Below are positions 19,570-28,395 of a stretch of 64,000 bases of DNA, one piece after another. Origin of the DNA: Streptomyces sp. HUAS CB01 (GTDB taxonomy: Bacteria; Actinomycetota; Actinomycetes; Streptomycetales; Streptomycetaceae); contig NZ_CP129137.1 in NCBI RefSeq assembly GCF_030406905.1, positions 5,662,001 to 5,726,000 on the forward strand. Direction: 5' to 3'. A program made the position numbers and the translations under genes. The notes beneath the pieces were generated by a model. The model had not been told where the DNA came from. It was given only the letters and a program-made list of their open reading frames with translations, and did no database searches. Within the stretch, counting starts at the first letter, position 1, and each line of letters opens with the position of its first letter.

Positions 19570-19612
19570 AGGCCATTGCCGCAGGGACACCAGCACCCAC
19601 CGGCAATGGCCT
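19570..19612 (+). terminator. Terminator between tsf and pyrH
   Basis: AGGCCATTGCCG (19570-19581) pairs perfectly with 19601-19612 over 12 bp with a 19-base loop and is followed by TTCTTCGT. It fits a terminator ending the rpsB-tsf unit. Confidence 0.7.
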
Positions 19613-19639
19613 TCTTCGTATGTGCACGAGGAGATCTCC

Positions 19640-20422
19640 ATGAACAAGGGCGCGGACGCCAATCCGGCTGCCGACGACAAGAGCGACCACACCGCCAACA
19701 AAGCCGGCCGCTTCATGCTGAAGCTGTCCGGGGAAGCCTTCTCCGGCGGCACCGGCCTGGGCGTCGACCCCGACGTCGTACACGCCATCGCACGGGAGAT
19801 CGCCGCGGTCGTCCGTGACGGCGCAGAGATCGCGGTGGTCATCGGCGGCGGCAACTTCTTCCGTGGAGCCGAGCTCCAGGTGCGCGGCATGGACCGGGCG
19901 CGCTCCGACTACATGGGCATGCTCGGCACGGTCATGAACTGCCTCGCCCTCCAGGACTTCCTGGAGAAGGAGGGGATCGACTCCCGCGTCCAGACCGCCA
20001 TCACCATGGGCCAGGTCGCGGAGCCCTACATTCCGCTGCGGGCGGTGCGCCACCTCGAGAAGGGGCGCGTCGTGATCTTCGGCGCCGGTATGGGGATGCC
20101 GTACTTCTCCACCGACACCACCGCGGCCCAGCGTGCCCTGGAGATCGACGCCGAGGCCCTGCTCATGGGCAAGAACGGTGTCGACGGCGTCTACGACTCC
20201 GACCCCAAGACCAACCCGGACGCGGTGAAGTTCGACGCGCTGGAGTACGGCGAGGTGCTCGCCCGCGACCTGAAGGTCGCCGACGCCACCGCGATCACCC
20301 TCTGCCGCGACAACTCCCTGCCGATCCTCGTCTTCGAACTGCTCGCCGCGGGCAATATCGCGCGGGCGGTCCGGGGTGAGAAGATCGGCACGCTCGTGAG
20401 CGACCAGGGCACCCGGGCCTGA
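19640..20422 (+). CDS. pyrH: UMP kinase
   Basis: 260 residues of the amino-acid-kinase fold: [66 protein letters not shown] and [14 protein letters not shown]. It phosphorylates UMP to UDP with ATP. ATG 19640 has CGAGGAGA upstream. A ~25-residue N-terminal extension before the core is common in Streptomyces. Confidence 0.96.
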   Translation: MNKGADANPAADDKSDHTANKAGRFMLKLSGEAFSGGTGLGVDPDVVHAIAREIAAVVRDGAEIAVVIGGGNFFRGAELQVRGMDRARSDYMGMLGTVMNCLALQDFLEKEGIDSRVQTAITMGQVAEPYIPLRAVRHLEKGRVVIFGAGMGMPYFSTDTTAAQRALEIDAEALLMGKNGVDGVYDSDPKTNPDAVKFDALEYGEVLARDLKVADATAITLCRDNSLPILVFELLAAGNIARAVRGEKIGTLVSDQGTRA

Positions 20423-20610
20423 CCCCGGGGCACCGCCCCGGGATGGACAAAGCCCTGCCGGTCGGACACCGTGCAGGGAAGACGCGCCGCCAAGTTTCGC
20501 CGGTCTCGTACGCGTGACACGGACCGGTCCGCGGACCCGCACCACGGGTTCGGCGGGCCGGGGCCGCCACTCGTACACGCCGGGACTACCAAGACACGCA
20601 GGAGCAAGTG

Positions 20611-21168
20611 GTGATCGAAGAGACCCTCCTCGAGGCCGAGGAGAAGATGGAGAAGGCCGTCGTGGTCGCCAAGGAGGACTTCGCCGCGATCCGCACCGGG
20701 CGTGCGCACCCGGCGATGTTCAACAAGATCGTGGCCGACTACTACGGTGCGCTGACACCGATCAACCAGCTGGCCTCGTTCTCGGTGCCGGAGCCGCGCA
20801 TGGCCGTGGTGACCCCGTTCGACAAGAGCGCGCTGCGCAACATCGAGCAGGCGATCCGCGACTCCGACCTGGGCGTCAACCCCAGCAACGACGGAAACAT
20901 CATCCGGGTGGTGTTCCCCGAGCTCACCGAGGAGCGGCGCCGCGAGTTCATCAAGGTCGCCAAGGGCAAGGCCGAGGACTCCCGGATCTCGATCCGCTCC
21001 GTGCGCCGCAAGGCCAAGGAGGCCATCGACAAGCTGATCAAGGACGGCGAGGTCGGCGAGGACGAGGGCCGTCGTGCGGAGAAGGAGCTCGACGACACCA
21101 CCGCGAAGCACGTCGCGCAGGTGGACGAGCTGCTCAAGCACAAGGAAGCCGAGCTGCTCGAGGTCTGA
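20611..21168 (+). CDS. frr: Ribosome recycling factor
   Basis: 185 residues ([73 protein letters not shown]). It splits post-termination ribosomes with EF-G. Two GTG codons are adjacent; 20611 is preferred because AGGAG ends six bases before it and the product then has the expected 185 aa. The stop overlaps the cdsA ATG by one base. Confidence 0.96.
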   Translation: MIEETLLEAEEKMEKAVVVAKEDFAAIRTGRAHPAMFNKIVADYYGALTPINQLASFSVPEPRMAVVTPFDKSALRNIEQAIRDSDLGVNPSNDGNIIRVVFPELTEERRREFIKVAKGKAEDSRISIRSVRRKAKEAIDKLIKDGEVGEDEGRRAEKELDDTTAKHVAQVDELLKHKEAELLEV

Positions 21169-22280
21169 TGAACGACTCTTCCTGGGGGGCCCCGACGAGT
21201 GCCGGCTACTGGGGCCCGCCCGACCAGGGGGCTGCCCCGGCGGGTCCCGCATACGATGAGCTTGACGCCCAGCAGACTCGGCCCATGCCCATCGTGCCGG
21301 ACGATCCCGACGCAGGTAGAGACGCCGCAGACCGCGAAGACCGTGACCGGGGGGCCGCTCGGCTGAGTGGCCCCCCGGTCCGCGACGAGATGCCGCAGGA
21401 GCCCATGCCCACCCCTCCGCCGCCTGCGGCCTCCCAGCCGTCGGAGCCGCAGCCGCCGCAGAAGAAGCGCGCAGGCCGCGATCTTCGTGCTGCCATAGGG
21501 GTCGGCGTCGGGCTCGGTGCGGTGATCGTCGCGGCGCTGTTCTTCGTCAAGGCCGTCTTCGTCGGTGTGATCGCCGTCGCCGTCGTCGTCGGTCTGTGGG
21601 AGCTCACCTCCCGTCTCCAGGAACGCAAGGGCATCAAGGCGCCCCTGGTGCCGCTCGCGGTGGGCGGCGCGGCGATGGTCGTGGCCGGCTACGTGCGGGG
21701 TGCCGAGGGTGCCTGGGTCGCCACCGCTCTCACCGGCCTGGCGGTGCTGGTCTGGCGGATGACCGAACCGCCCGAGGGCTACCTCAAGGACGTCACGGCC
21801 GGGCTCTTCGCCACGTTCTACGTGCCGTTCCTGGCCACGTTCGTCGCGATGATGCTCACCGCGGAGGACGGCCCGCAGCGGGTGTTCACCTTCCTCCTGC
21901 TGACGGTCGTGAGCGACACCGGCGCGTACGCGATCGGCTGGCGCTTCGGCAAGCACAAGCTCGCGCCGCGGATCAGTCCCGGGAAGACCCGTGAAGGACT
22001 GTTCGGGGCCGTGGCGTTCGGCATGGCGGCGGGCGCCCTCTGCATGCCGCTGCTGATCGACGGCGGTGCCTGGTGGCAGGGCCTTCTCGTCGGTCTGGCG
22101 GTCGCGATAAGCGCGACCCTGGGCGATCTCGGCGAGTCGATGATCAAGCGGGACCTCGGCATCAAGGACATGGGCACCCTGCTGCCGGGCCATGGGGGCA
22201 TCATGGACCGGCTGGACTCGCTGCTGCCCACGGCGCCGGTGGTGTGGCTGCTGTTCGTGGTGTTCGTCGGCGCGGGCTGA
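21168..22280 (+). CDS. cdsA: Phosphatidate cytidylyltransferase
   Basis: 370 residues. A ~105-residue Pro/Asp-rich cytoplasmic N-terminus precedes about eight membrane segments. The CDP-diglyceride synthetase signature lies near the C-terminus (TLGDLGESMIKRDLGIKDMG, LLPGHGGIMDRLDSL). It makes CDP-diacylglycerol for phospholipid synthesis. Coupled to frr (TGATG). Confidence 0.95.
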   Translation: MNDSSWGAPTSAGYWGPPDQGAAPAGPAYDELDAQQTRPMPIVPDDPDAGRDAADREDRDRGAARLSGPPVRDEMPQEPMPTPPPPAASQPSEPQPPQKKRAGRDLRAAIGVGVGLGAVIVAALFFVKAVFVGVIAVAVVVGLWELTSRLQERKGIKAPLVPLAVGGAAMVVAGYVRGAEGAWVATALTGLAVLVWRMTEPPEGYLKDVTAGLFATFYVPFLATFVAMMLTAEDGPQRVFTFLLLTVVSDTGAYAIGWRFGKHKLAPRISPGKTREGLFGAVAFGMAAGALCMPLLIDGGAWWQGLLVGLAVAISATLGDLGESMIKRDLGIKDMGTLLPGHGGIMDRLDSLLPTAPVVWLLFVVFVGAG

Positions 22281-22318
22281 TCCGGGGGTTCCCGGTCGGA
22301 AGTCCGGAGAGTCGCGGC

Positions 22319-22357
22319 CGGAAGGGCCCGCCGTCCCACGGGAAGCGGGCCCTTCCG
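22319..22357 (+). terminator. Terminator after cdsA
   Basis: CGGAAGGGCCCGC (22319-22331) and its complement at 22345-22357 form a 13-bp perfect stem with a 13-base loop, 38 bases after the cdsA stop. It plausibly ends the pyrH-frr-cdsA transcript. Confidence 0.7.
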
Positions 22358-22492
22358 CCGTGTCCGGGCCTGCCCGGTCCGCGTGTCTTCCCCGTGTCCG
22401 CTCCCCGTGTCCGTATCGCGGTCTGTCCAGCGGGCCCCCGAGCCTGCATGCTGGGCCCGGAACGTCGGACAGCGGGCGGGGCAGGGGGGACC

Positions 22493-23038
22493 ATGGGGCG
22501 GAAGGTCGGCGCAGCGGCTCTGCTGCTCGTACTCGTGTGCGTCACCGGGTGCGGGGGAGGGGACGGCGACGGGGAGACGGACTCCCGTCCGTCCGGGACG
22601 GGCGCGCCGGCCACCCCGACCCGTTCGGAACCGCCGGCGACGAGTGCCCCCGAACCGCCGGCGACCAGTGGTCCACCGGCCTCCACCCCGTCCGCGACGA
22701 CGCCCGCCGAGGCGTCCGCGCTCGTCACCTTCACCGAGAGCGGCGGTATCGACGGGCGGCACGATTCCGTCGTCGTGTACGACGACGGCACCTACCTCCT
22801 GGTCGCACCCGGGAAGAAGAACCGTCCCGGCCGGATGTCCCCGGCGGCCCTCGCCGAACTGCGCACGGCGCTCGACGAGGTCGACTTCTCCCGTCTGCCG
22901 ACCCGGCCCACCGGGCCGCCGATCATGGACGGGCTCACCCGCGTGCTGGTCCACGACGGGCACACATCCGTCGACGACGGCACCGACATCCCCGCAGACC
23001 TCGCCGCCGTCTACGACGCACTGCCGCCGCTCACCTGA
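22493..23038 (+). CDS. Putative secreted lipoprotein
   Basis: 181 residues. A short hydrophobic signal (VGAAALLLVLVCVTGC) ends in a lipobox-like VTGC, so the mature protein should be lipid-anchored at Cys20. A Pro/Thr/Ser-rich linker of ~55 residues leads to a ~100-residue domain (VTFTESGGIDGRHDSVVVYD, LRTALDEVDF) of unknown function. GGGGGGA lies just before ATG 22493. The 198 bp downstream contain only short CGGCGACCGG repeats. Confidence 0.8.
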   Translation: MGRKVGAAALLLVLVCVTGCGGGDGDGETDSRPSGTGAPATPTRSEPPATSAPEPPATSGPPASTPSATTPAEASALVTFTESGGIDGRHDSVVVYDDGTYLLVAPGKKNRPGRMSPAALAELRTALDEVDFSRLPTRPTGPPIMDGLTRVLVHDGHTSVDDGTDIPADLAAVYDALPPLT

Positions 23039-23236
23039 CGCGGGCCGGGCAGCGGCGACCGCCCCGCAGACCCGCATGCACGTACGCCCGCGGGGCCGGC
23101 GACCCGCTGAGCGCCCACGTGCCGACGACCATCAGTCGGCGACCGGCCCGCATGCCGGCGACCGGCTGTGCGCCCTCGCCCCGGTCGACCGGCGCCGGCA
23201 ATCGGTGACCGGTGGCCCCTGCCCCTGGCCCGCCCG

Positions 23237-23899
23237 TCACATCACCGTGGTCACGACCACGGCCGTCGTGATCGCCGTCATGGCCGCCTGCATGGTGCGG
23301 ATGGCGTCGCGGACACCGGAACCCGCCCAGTGGCCGTCGGCGATCTTCGCCATCCGGGGTTCCACCTGCTTCCCGGGCACATCGGGGAAGGCGGGCCGGT
23401 GCAGTCCCGCGCCGTGCAGCAGTGCGACCAGCCCGGAGGTGCGGTCGTCCGGGTCGGCGCCGCCCACGACCACCGACGTCAGCCGGGCCCGCAGCTCCCG
23501 CTCGACCGAACCGTCGGCCTCCGGGTAGCGGCGTACGGGGAAGACGCCGAGAGTCCGGTGCCGTTCCTCGGTGACCAGGCCGCGGGCGCACAGGCTCTCG
23601 ATCGTCGCGGCCACGGCCTTCGGCTGGTCCTTGGTCAGCCAGTCGGCCACCCTGCGCCTGCGCCCGTCCTTCGCCCACGAGGCGAGCTGCTTCAGCCGCC
23701 CGTCGAGCAGCGCGGTTCCGGTGGGCGACGCGTCGGTCACCTCCAGGCGGCCGTCCTCGACGGAGACACGTCCCGCCAGCACGAGCTCCAGCAGGATCCC
23801 GCCGGCCACCGCCCAGCCCGCCGCCTGGCGTTCCTTGGCCACACCGGACTCGTCGTCCAGCGACAGCAACGTGATCTCCTCGGCCAGCGTGACGCGCAT
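23237..23899 (-). CDS. GPP34 (GOLPH3/Vps74-like) family protein
   Basis: 220 residues. The start MRVTLAEEITLLSLDDESG, then WAVAGGILLELVLAGRV and LVTEERHRTLGVFPVRRYPE, match the GPP34 fold, whose eukaryotic members bind phosphatidylinositol-4-phosphate. Streptomyces carries many paralogues of unknown function. A hydrophobic C-terminus (AMTAITTAVVVTTVM) may contact membrane. AGGGGAAC precedes ATG 23899. It is the last chromosomal gene before the integrated element. Confidence 0.85.
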   Translation of the reverse strand: MRVTLAEEITLLSLDDESGVAKERQAAGWAVAGGILLELVLAGRVSVEDGRLEVTDASPTGTALLDGRLKQLASWAKDGRRRRVADWLTKDQPKAVAATIESLCARGLVTEERHRTLGVFPVRRYPEADGSVERELRARLTSVVVGGADPDDRTSGLVALLHGAGLHRPAFPDVPGKQVEPRMAKIADGHWAGSGVRDAIRTMQAAMTAITTAVVVTTVM

Positions 23900-24166
23900 A
23901 CGGCGGGTTCCCCTCGGTCGTGCGGCGAGCCGGGCCCGTGCGTCCGGCCCCTCGCCTGACGTCGTGATGCCTGGTGTCCTGATGTCGGGCGGGCACGCTG
24001 CCGGTCCGCTCCCGCGCCGTACGCAGGGCCGTTCGTCGCGCACCAATCGGTCTTCACGTACGAGGAGACGGCCATCCCGGTCCGTCCGGTTCCGAGCCCC
24101 GACCCGGGGGCACCGCGCCAGGCCGACGGACCCCGACGGCGGTGCGCTCCGGGGCTCCCGGGGCAC

Positions 24167-24215
24167 CCGAGTCGATCTGCGACACTGGTACGGCCATGCC
24201 TAAGCCCGGAGAACT
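24167..24215. repeat. Left attachment site (attL), 49-bp direct repeat
   Basis: These 49 bases are identical to 29332-29380. They contain the rlmN start codon (24196) and its first six codons plus the first two bases of the seventh. Here the copied start runs only 14 codons to TAG. It is the duplicated core left by site-specific integration. Confidence 0.9.
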
Positions 24216-24235
24216 GGCGGCCAGCGGGCAGCGAT

Positions 24236-24274
24236 AGGCCCCCTACCAGCGCGTTTGGCGCGGATAGGGGGCCT
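24236..24274. terminator. Hairpin downstream of the integrase
   Basis: AGGCCCCCTACCAGCGC (24236-24252) and GCGCGGATAGGGGGCCT (24258-24274) pair with a three-base internal mismatch and a 5-base loop, a few bases beyond the integrase stop on its 3' side. It probably terminates integrase transcription before the attachment site. Confidence 0.6.
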
Positions 24275-24282
24275 GGTGCGGG

Positions 24283-25119
24283 TCACTGGGCCGTCTCTGG
24301 GCCGTCAGGCTCGCGCGGGGCCGGGAGGAGCACCCGATCCACGGCCTTCCTCGTACGCTCCTGGCTCGACGGCATCAGGTGCGCGTACACCCGCAGCGTC
24401 AGCCCGGGGTCGGCGTGCCCCAGGTACTCGCTCACGGCCTTGATGCTCTCTCCGGCGTCCAGCAGTACCGAGGCGTAGAAGTGCCTCAGCGCGTGCATGC
24501 CGTGCTCGCGAGCCGACGGGTACTTGCCGTCATCACCGGCTTCCGCGATCAGGCCAGCCTCCGCGAGAGCGGGTTTCCACTCCTGGATGTTGAAGTTGCT
24601 GCGCCAGACGAGACCGCTCGCGGTGTTTGTGAACAGAAGGCGAGCAGACACCTTCGGGCCGTCCGGCTTGCGCCAGGGCAAGGTGATCTCCACCGGCTTG
24701 AAGGCGTCCATGTGGGCCCGCAGAGCCTCGGCCACCGACGGCGGCAATGGTACGTCCCGCTCCTTGTTGCACTTCGGAGGAGCGAACACGGCCTTGCCCC
24801 GGATCAGCTTCACCTGCCGGACGACCCGGATGATGTCGCCGTCGAAGTCGAGCGCATCCTCCGCCAGTCCCACGATCTCGCCCTGACGGAGCCCGCACCC
24901 GGCGCCCACGTCCGCCATGGGCCGGTAGCGCTGGGGGAGTGCCGCACGCACCGCCTGAACCTGGGCAGGCAGCCACGGCACAACACGGCGTTGCTCGGCG
25001 GCCGGCGGGCGGACGGACTTCGCGGAGCACGGATTGCGGGGCAGCAACCCATCGTCAACCGCCGCACTGAGTACCGCCCGTACGTCGCCGTAGATGTTTT
25101 TCGCATAGCCGCCACTCAC
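24283..25119 (-). pseudogene. int: Tyrosine integrase, N-terminally truncated
   Basis: 278 codons from GTG 25119. The catalytic domain is complete: Arg78 in GLRQGE, His209 and Arg212 in HALRHFYAS, His235 in LGHADPG and the nucleophile Tyr245 in RVYAHL. Only the last ~30 residues of the core-binding domain (YAKNIYGDVRAVLSAAVDDG) remain. Upstream the frame passes FGWFVQGDPAV, then runs into insertion-sequence DNA and reaches TAG at 25216. There is no earlier start codon in that stretch. The arm-binding and most of the core-binding domain are therefore missing, and integration or excision is unlikely. Confidence 0.8.
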
Positions 25120-25160
25120 GGCCGGGTCGCCCTGAACGAACCAGCCGAACGTGAACGATG

Positions 25161-25208
25161 TCGGATCCCAGCTGATGCCTGACGTTCCGGTCCCACCTGA
25201 GGCTTGAC
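25161..25208. repeat. Two 23-bp tandem repeats at the insertion-sequence/integrase junction
   Basis: 25161-25183 and 25186-25208 share 18 of 23 positions (pattern TCSGRTCCCASCTGAKGCYTGAC), with a 25-base period. They lie between the transposase stop and the integrase remnant. IS481-type elements in Streptomyces have similar repeated terminal sequences as I recall, so this is probably the element end. Confidence 0.55.
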
Positions 25209-25215
25209 GGTAGGC

Positions 25216-25670
25216 CTAGAGAACATGGGAAGCCCCGTGGGGCTTGTTCGCTTTCACGTTACGGACCGGGACGTCGGTCGTACGCCGAATCACGCGGATC
25301 TGGCCGTCCAGGTCGACGGTGATCGTTGTGTCCGACACGTGCACGGTCACGGTCTGGCCTGCATACGGGCGGCCGAGGGAGACGGTCTGGCGGCAGACCA
25401 TGACCGTGCCCACAGCGCTGACCCGCCGCTGCACACGCACCGGCTCGATGCCCGGACGCGGCGGCGGGCCGGCCGGACGCAGGCCCCGCAGCCTGCGGAC
25501 TTCCTCACTGGTCAGCGGGTTGGGCCGAACCCGCAGCAGTTCCCGCGAGGACGGGTCGAAGAACGACAGCGTCTCGTCGTCGATCCGGATACCCACCTGG
25601 CGACCGCCCAGGCCCAACCAGGCCGCTGTTGTTCACGACCCGGTCCACCTCGAACGCCGGCCCCATCGCC
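25216..25670 (-). pseudogene. IS481-type transposase remnant (C-terminal part)
   Basis: The minus strand encodes the C-terminal region typical of Streptomyces IS481 transposases: TLSFFDPSSRELLRVRPNPL, LRGLRPAGPPPRPGIEPVRV, RRVSAVGTVMVCRQTVSLGR, then TVTVHVSDTTITVDLDGQIR and VRNVKANKP, ending at TAG 25216. A frame break near 25617 separates this from an upstream piece FEVDRVVNNSGL of the same domain. The DDE catalytic core and HTH are absent, so it cannot transpose. Its insertion appears to have removed the 5' part of the integrase. Confidence 0.7.
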
Positions 25671-25793
25671 GGTTGGGAGCGGCGGTGGTCCGGCCACACG
25701 TCCGCCCCGGGCAGCCAGCCGCAAGTTCGGCACACCTGCATCCGCAGGTGCTGCTGGCGCGTCCTGAGAAGCAAGCGACGAAGGGGGACACCA

Positions 25794-26087
25794 TTGCCAG
25801 GCGCCCGAGGCCAACAGCAGACGAACGCACGACTGAGTCGGCTGCGGGCCAGGCGGCATAGGTTGGCCAGCCGCCAGCAGCAGGCCGAACGAACGCAGAC
25901 CCGAATTGATTGGGCAAAACTTGGAACCGTTGTTGCAGTCGTCGCGGGTATCGGGACTTTGCTGTTTTCGGGAGTGGCAACTTACTATCAGGCCTTAGTG
26001 GCAAGGGATCAGCTAGAGCAATCGCGTGATGGAACGACAAGGGAGAAGCGCGACCAGGCATCGCGGGTTCTTTTTGGGAGGACCTAG
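25794..26087 (+). pseudogene. Frameshifted membrane protein, N-terminal fragment
   Basis: From TTG 25794 (AGGGGG upstream): a basic Gln/Arg-rich N-terminus, one membrane helix (LGTVVAVVAGIGTLLFSGVA, about residues 47-66), then a charged helix (ARDQLEQSRDGTTREKRDQA) that should continue as cytoplasmic coiled coil. The frame ends at TAG 26085. Just before that, at the T5 run 26070-26074, reading one frame over gives FWEDLDGTSPEQFELHLM and runs into the next entry. One T too few would explain the break. Confidence 0.6.
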
Positions 26088-26122
26088 ACGGCACGTCACC
26101 CGAACAATTCGAACTTCACCTG

Positions 26123-26509
26123 ATGAATAGGTCGCCAGATCCCGTCTCCAACGTAGAAGTAGTGCTGTACATATGGATCAAAACTATAGGCAATCAGCCG
26201 AAAAAGCAGTTCATTTCGATCGACAGCCTGAACTTGCCTCCCTGCGCCGAAGTCGTATTCAACAAGGGGAGCCTTGAATATCACACGCGAGGCAGATGGC
26301 GTCCGGTTGATAGAGCAAGTTGGACCCTAATAGGTTTCACTGACCGAGATGGGATGGGCTGGGTCAGGACACCTAAACGCCTCTACCCGATTGAGGAGGC
26401 GGAGGAAGAAATCGAAAAGCTAGGACAGGAAGCAGAGCTCCATATTGGCCGCCCGACAAAAAGCCCTCACATGACACACGTGCCCACCTGTGGGGACAGT
26501 GGAAAATAG
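26123..26509 (+). pseudogene. Frameshifted membrane protein, C-terminal fragment
   Basis: 128 codons (MNRSPDPVSNVEVVLYIWIK, IDSLNLPPCAEVVFNKGS, GRWRPVDRASWTLIGFTDRD, GMGWVRTPKRLYPIEEAEEE). The sequence has the feel of a beta-sandwich sensor domain that follows a membrane helix in a common actinobacterial hypothetical family. Its open frame extends upstream in phase to the T5 run at 26070, so this and the preceding fragment were one gene of about 235 codons. G+C is clearly lower than chromosomal neighbours. Function is unknown. Confidence 0.55.
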
Positions 26510-26633
26510 AGCCAGTAACCTGGGTGCCGACTCTTGTGGCGAACCACCAGGAGGAACCGTGGGTGGCTGGATCGAACAGCCGCCACCCCACCTGACCGGC
26601 TCGGAGGCGGCCTGCGAAGAATACGGACGGTCC

Positions 26634-27539
26634 TTACTCCTCGAACAAACGCTCCTGGCCGTCACTGAGGCGCAGGAAGCGGTATTCAGTAGACCGAGCG
26701 CGACCAAGCCTGTCAGTCCTTCGGGATACCTCGACAACGAATGAAATCGTCATGCCGAGTTCCAAGTGCATCCCGATCAGCGCTTCGGGGTCCACCCGGA
26801 CTTCGTATGCGGAGGACGTTCTGGACACCCCGGTCTTGATCTTAACGACCCCGGATTCCCGGAGCTCAGTGATCCGGCCCGTTATGCCCATCCTGGATTT
26901 CTGCAACTCCGTGTTCCGGAGGCTACGCACATAATCCTTTCCCCGCCTGGACAGGTGCGACGACCTAACCGTTCCATCCAGACTGAACCAACGCATATCC
27001 ATGGATAGGTCGAATTTATCTAGCGCTTCGACCACTCCATCCAAGCCAGGCACTATGCGCTCCCACCGCCGGACATCCTGCTCTTTCTCGGCAGCTTCAA
27101 CTAACTTGAGAAAGTCGCGCATTGCAGGGTCAGCGATTGAGGAGTCCACGACCGCGAGATCCTCGTCAGCGTCACCAACGACTTCCGGAACACTGGGTCG
27201 CACATGCAGGACAGTGCTTCCCCTAGAGACGCCAGTCAGTTCAAGTTCCACGTCTTTACGGGCGGCCGCAGAAACGCCCTCCCTTAGTGGCTTCAGCAAC
27301 GCGTCACCAATGCGAAAATCAAGAGCACCTCGGTCGGCCGCCTCACCTCGCAGGCGCACAACCAGTTCTTCGTGAAGCTGCGCCGCAGGATCGTAGTGGC
27401 GTACTGCCTCAAGCCAGTGCCGGCGCAGCTCCTCTTCATAGGCGTCTTCGCTCAGATGGTCTGCATCTTGATCGGCGAAGAAGCGGGCGTTGTCCTCACG
27501 GTTCCGTTCCAGGGCGCGTTGCCGCCAGCTGGTGCTCAC
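26634..27539 (-). CDS. Uncharacterised 301-aa partner of the nucleotidyltransferase-like protein
   Basis: GTG 27539 overlaps the upstream gene's TGA as GTGA, a tight translational coupling. The N-terminal ~60 residues are charged helix (NREDNARFFADQDADHLSED). A middle part has strands (DVELELTGVSRGSTVLHVRP) and a helical stretch ending RRWERIVPGLDGVVEALDKF. The C-terminal ~100 residues look all-beta (ITGRITELRESGVVKIKTGV, GMHLELGMTISFVVEVSRRT), perhaps a small barrel. No membrane segment, signal or catalytic motif is recognisable. Being locked to a nucleotidyltransferase-like gene on a mobile relic, it could be its antitoxin, regulator or target adaptor; this is inference. The start of the pair faces the attR side. 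Confidence 0.72.
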   Translation of the reverse strand: MSTSWRQRALERNREDNARFFADQDADHLSEDAYEEELRRHWLEAVRHYDPAAQLHEELVVRLRGEAADRGALDFRIGDALLKPLREGVSAAARKDVELELTGVSRGSTVLHVRPSVPEVVGDADEDLAVVDSSIADPAMRDFLKLVEAAEKEQDVRRWERIVPGLDGVVEALDKFDLSMDMRWFSLDGTVRSSHLSRRGKDYVRSLRNTELQKSRMGITGRITELRESGVVKIKTGVSRTSSAYEVRVDPEALIGMHLELGMTISFVVEVSRRTDRLGRARSTEYRFLRLSDGQERLFEE

Positions 27540-28117
27540 AACGTCACCTCCACGTAGCCGCGTCGGGGGGCCGCACTGTGTAGCGTCGGCTCACTCTTGT
27601 CTACCCCATTGGGCCGACAACGCTGCCACCAGTCGTCCCAGGCTCCGCGCTCCCGAAGGTACGCCTGTTCCGCAGGATCAAGCCGCTCCGAGCGGAAGAC
27701 AGACACTATCGGGCGATACCCGACCCTCAGTGGCGAGACCCCGAGCTCAGCCAGGCGTGCCTTCCGGTTGAAGGCTGACGCGAGCCACCTAGTCCCGTCC
27801 AGGCCTCGCATAGCAGCCACAGCATCCTCGTCGATCAAGACCGTGAGATCTATGTTCTGCGGGTTCAGCTTGGTGCTGACGTAACTGCCGCCCAACCAGA
27901 TTGCATGGATGAGGGAACCGTCTCCGATCGCCTCACGATGCCGATCCTCAAGATCAAAAAAGCGACTGAGGTAGGCCTCCAGGCCACCCCATAACGACTG
28001 ACGGGTCTCCGAGCCAGCGAATCGCGGATCATGGACTAGCTGCTGCTCGGCTTGCTCCGGATCCAGTCGGTACCTGCCGGGCACGAGAAATCCGCTATCG
28101 CCCCACTCGAGAATCAC
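27536..28117 (-). CDS. Nucleotidyltransferase-like protein (DUF6932-type)
   Basis: 193 residues from ATG 28117. The segment HAIWLGGSYVSTKLNPQNID (71-90) followed by LTVLID matches the nucleotidyltransferase signature hG-G/S...[DE]-h-[DE]: Gly77-Ser78 and Asp90 are present, but the first carboxylate is Asn88 (NID instead of DID). The N-terminal MILEWGDSGFLVPGRYRLDP and later RVGYRPIVSVFRSER resemble DUF6932-type proteins as I recall. Loss of one metal ligand may make it a weak or non-canonical enzyme. First gene of a two-gene operon; the next gene overlaps it by four bases. Confidence 0.68.
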   Translation of the reverse strand: MILEWGDSGFLVPGRYRLDPEQAEQQLVHDPRFAGSETRQSLWGGLEAYLSRFFDLEDRHREAIGDGSLIHAIWLGGSYVSTKLNPQNIDLTVLIDEDAVAAMRGLDGTRWLASAFNRKARLAELGVSPLRVGYRPIVSVFRSERLDPAEQAYLRERGAWDDWWQRCRPNGVDKSEPTLHSAAPRRGYVEVTL

Positions 28118-28395
28118 ATGCCCCCCTTAGCGTTCTTGCCTCCCCACCCTCATGATCGGTGCACTCATGCCCGTCGACAAGACTGCCGATTGGCCTCGTT
28201 TCCTTGCTGGGGCGGACTTGGGCAGGCCGCATGTCGTCGCCGAGCACTGACATCTTGAGTGTCTAACAGCGTGACAACGCCCACGCACAGCGGCGGACAA
28301 CCACGCACACCTGCGGACCATCGCAGCAGGTAAGAGGCGCATGGGCTCAAGGTCAAACCCCCACCCAAGTTGCTTCGGGACGAAGAGGTCGTGAG

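Noticed and set aside
24196..24237. A 13-residue ORF starting with the rlmN N-terminus at attL
   Set aside because: It is the duplicated start of rlmN created by integration, running into element DNA to TAG; not a gene.
25629..25793. Upstream extension of the frameshifted membrane protein to ATG 25629
   Set aside because: This part is antisense to the IS481 transposase remnant; TTG 25794 with AGGGGG upstream is the better start.
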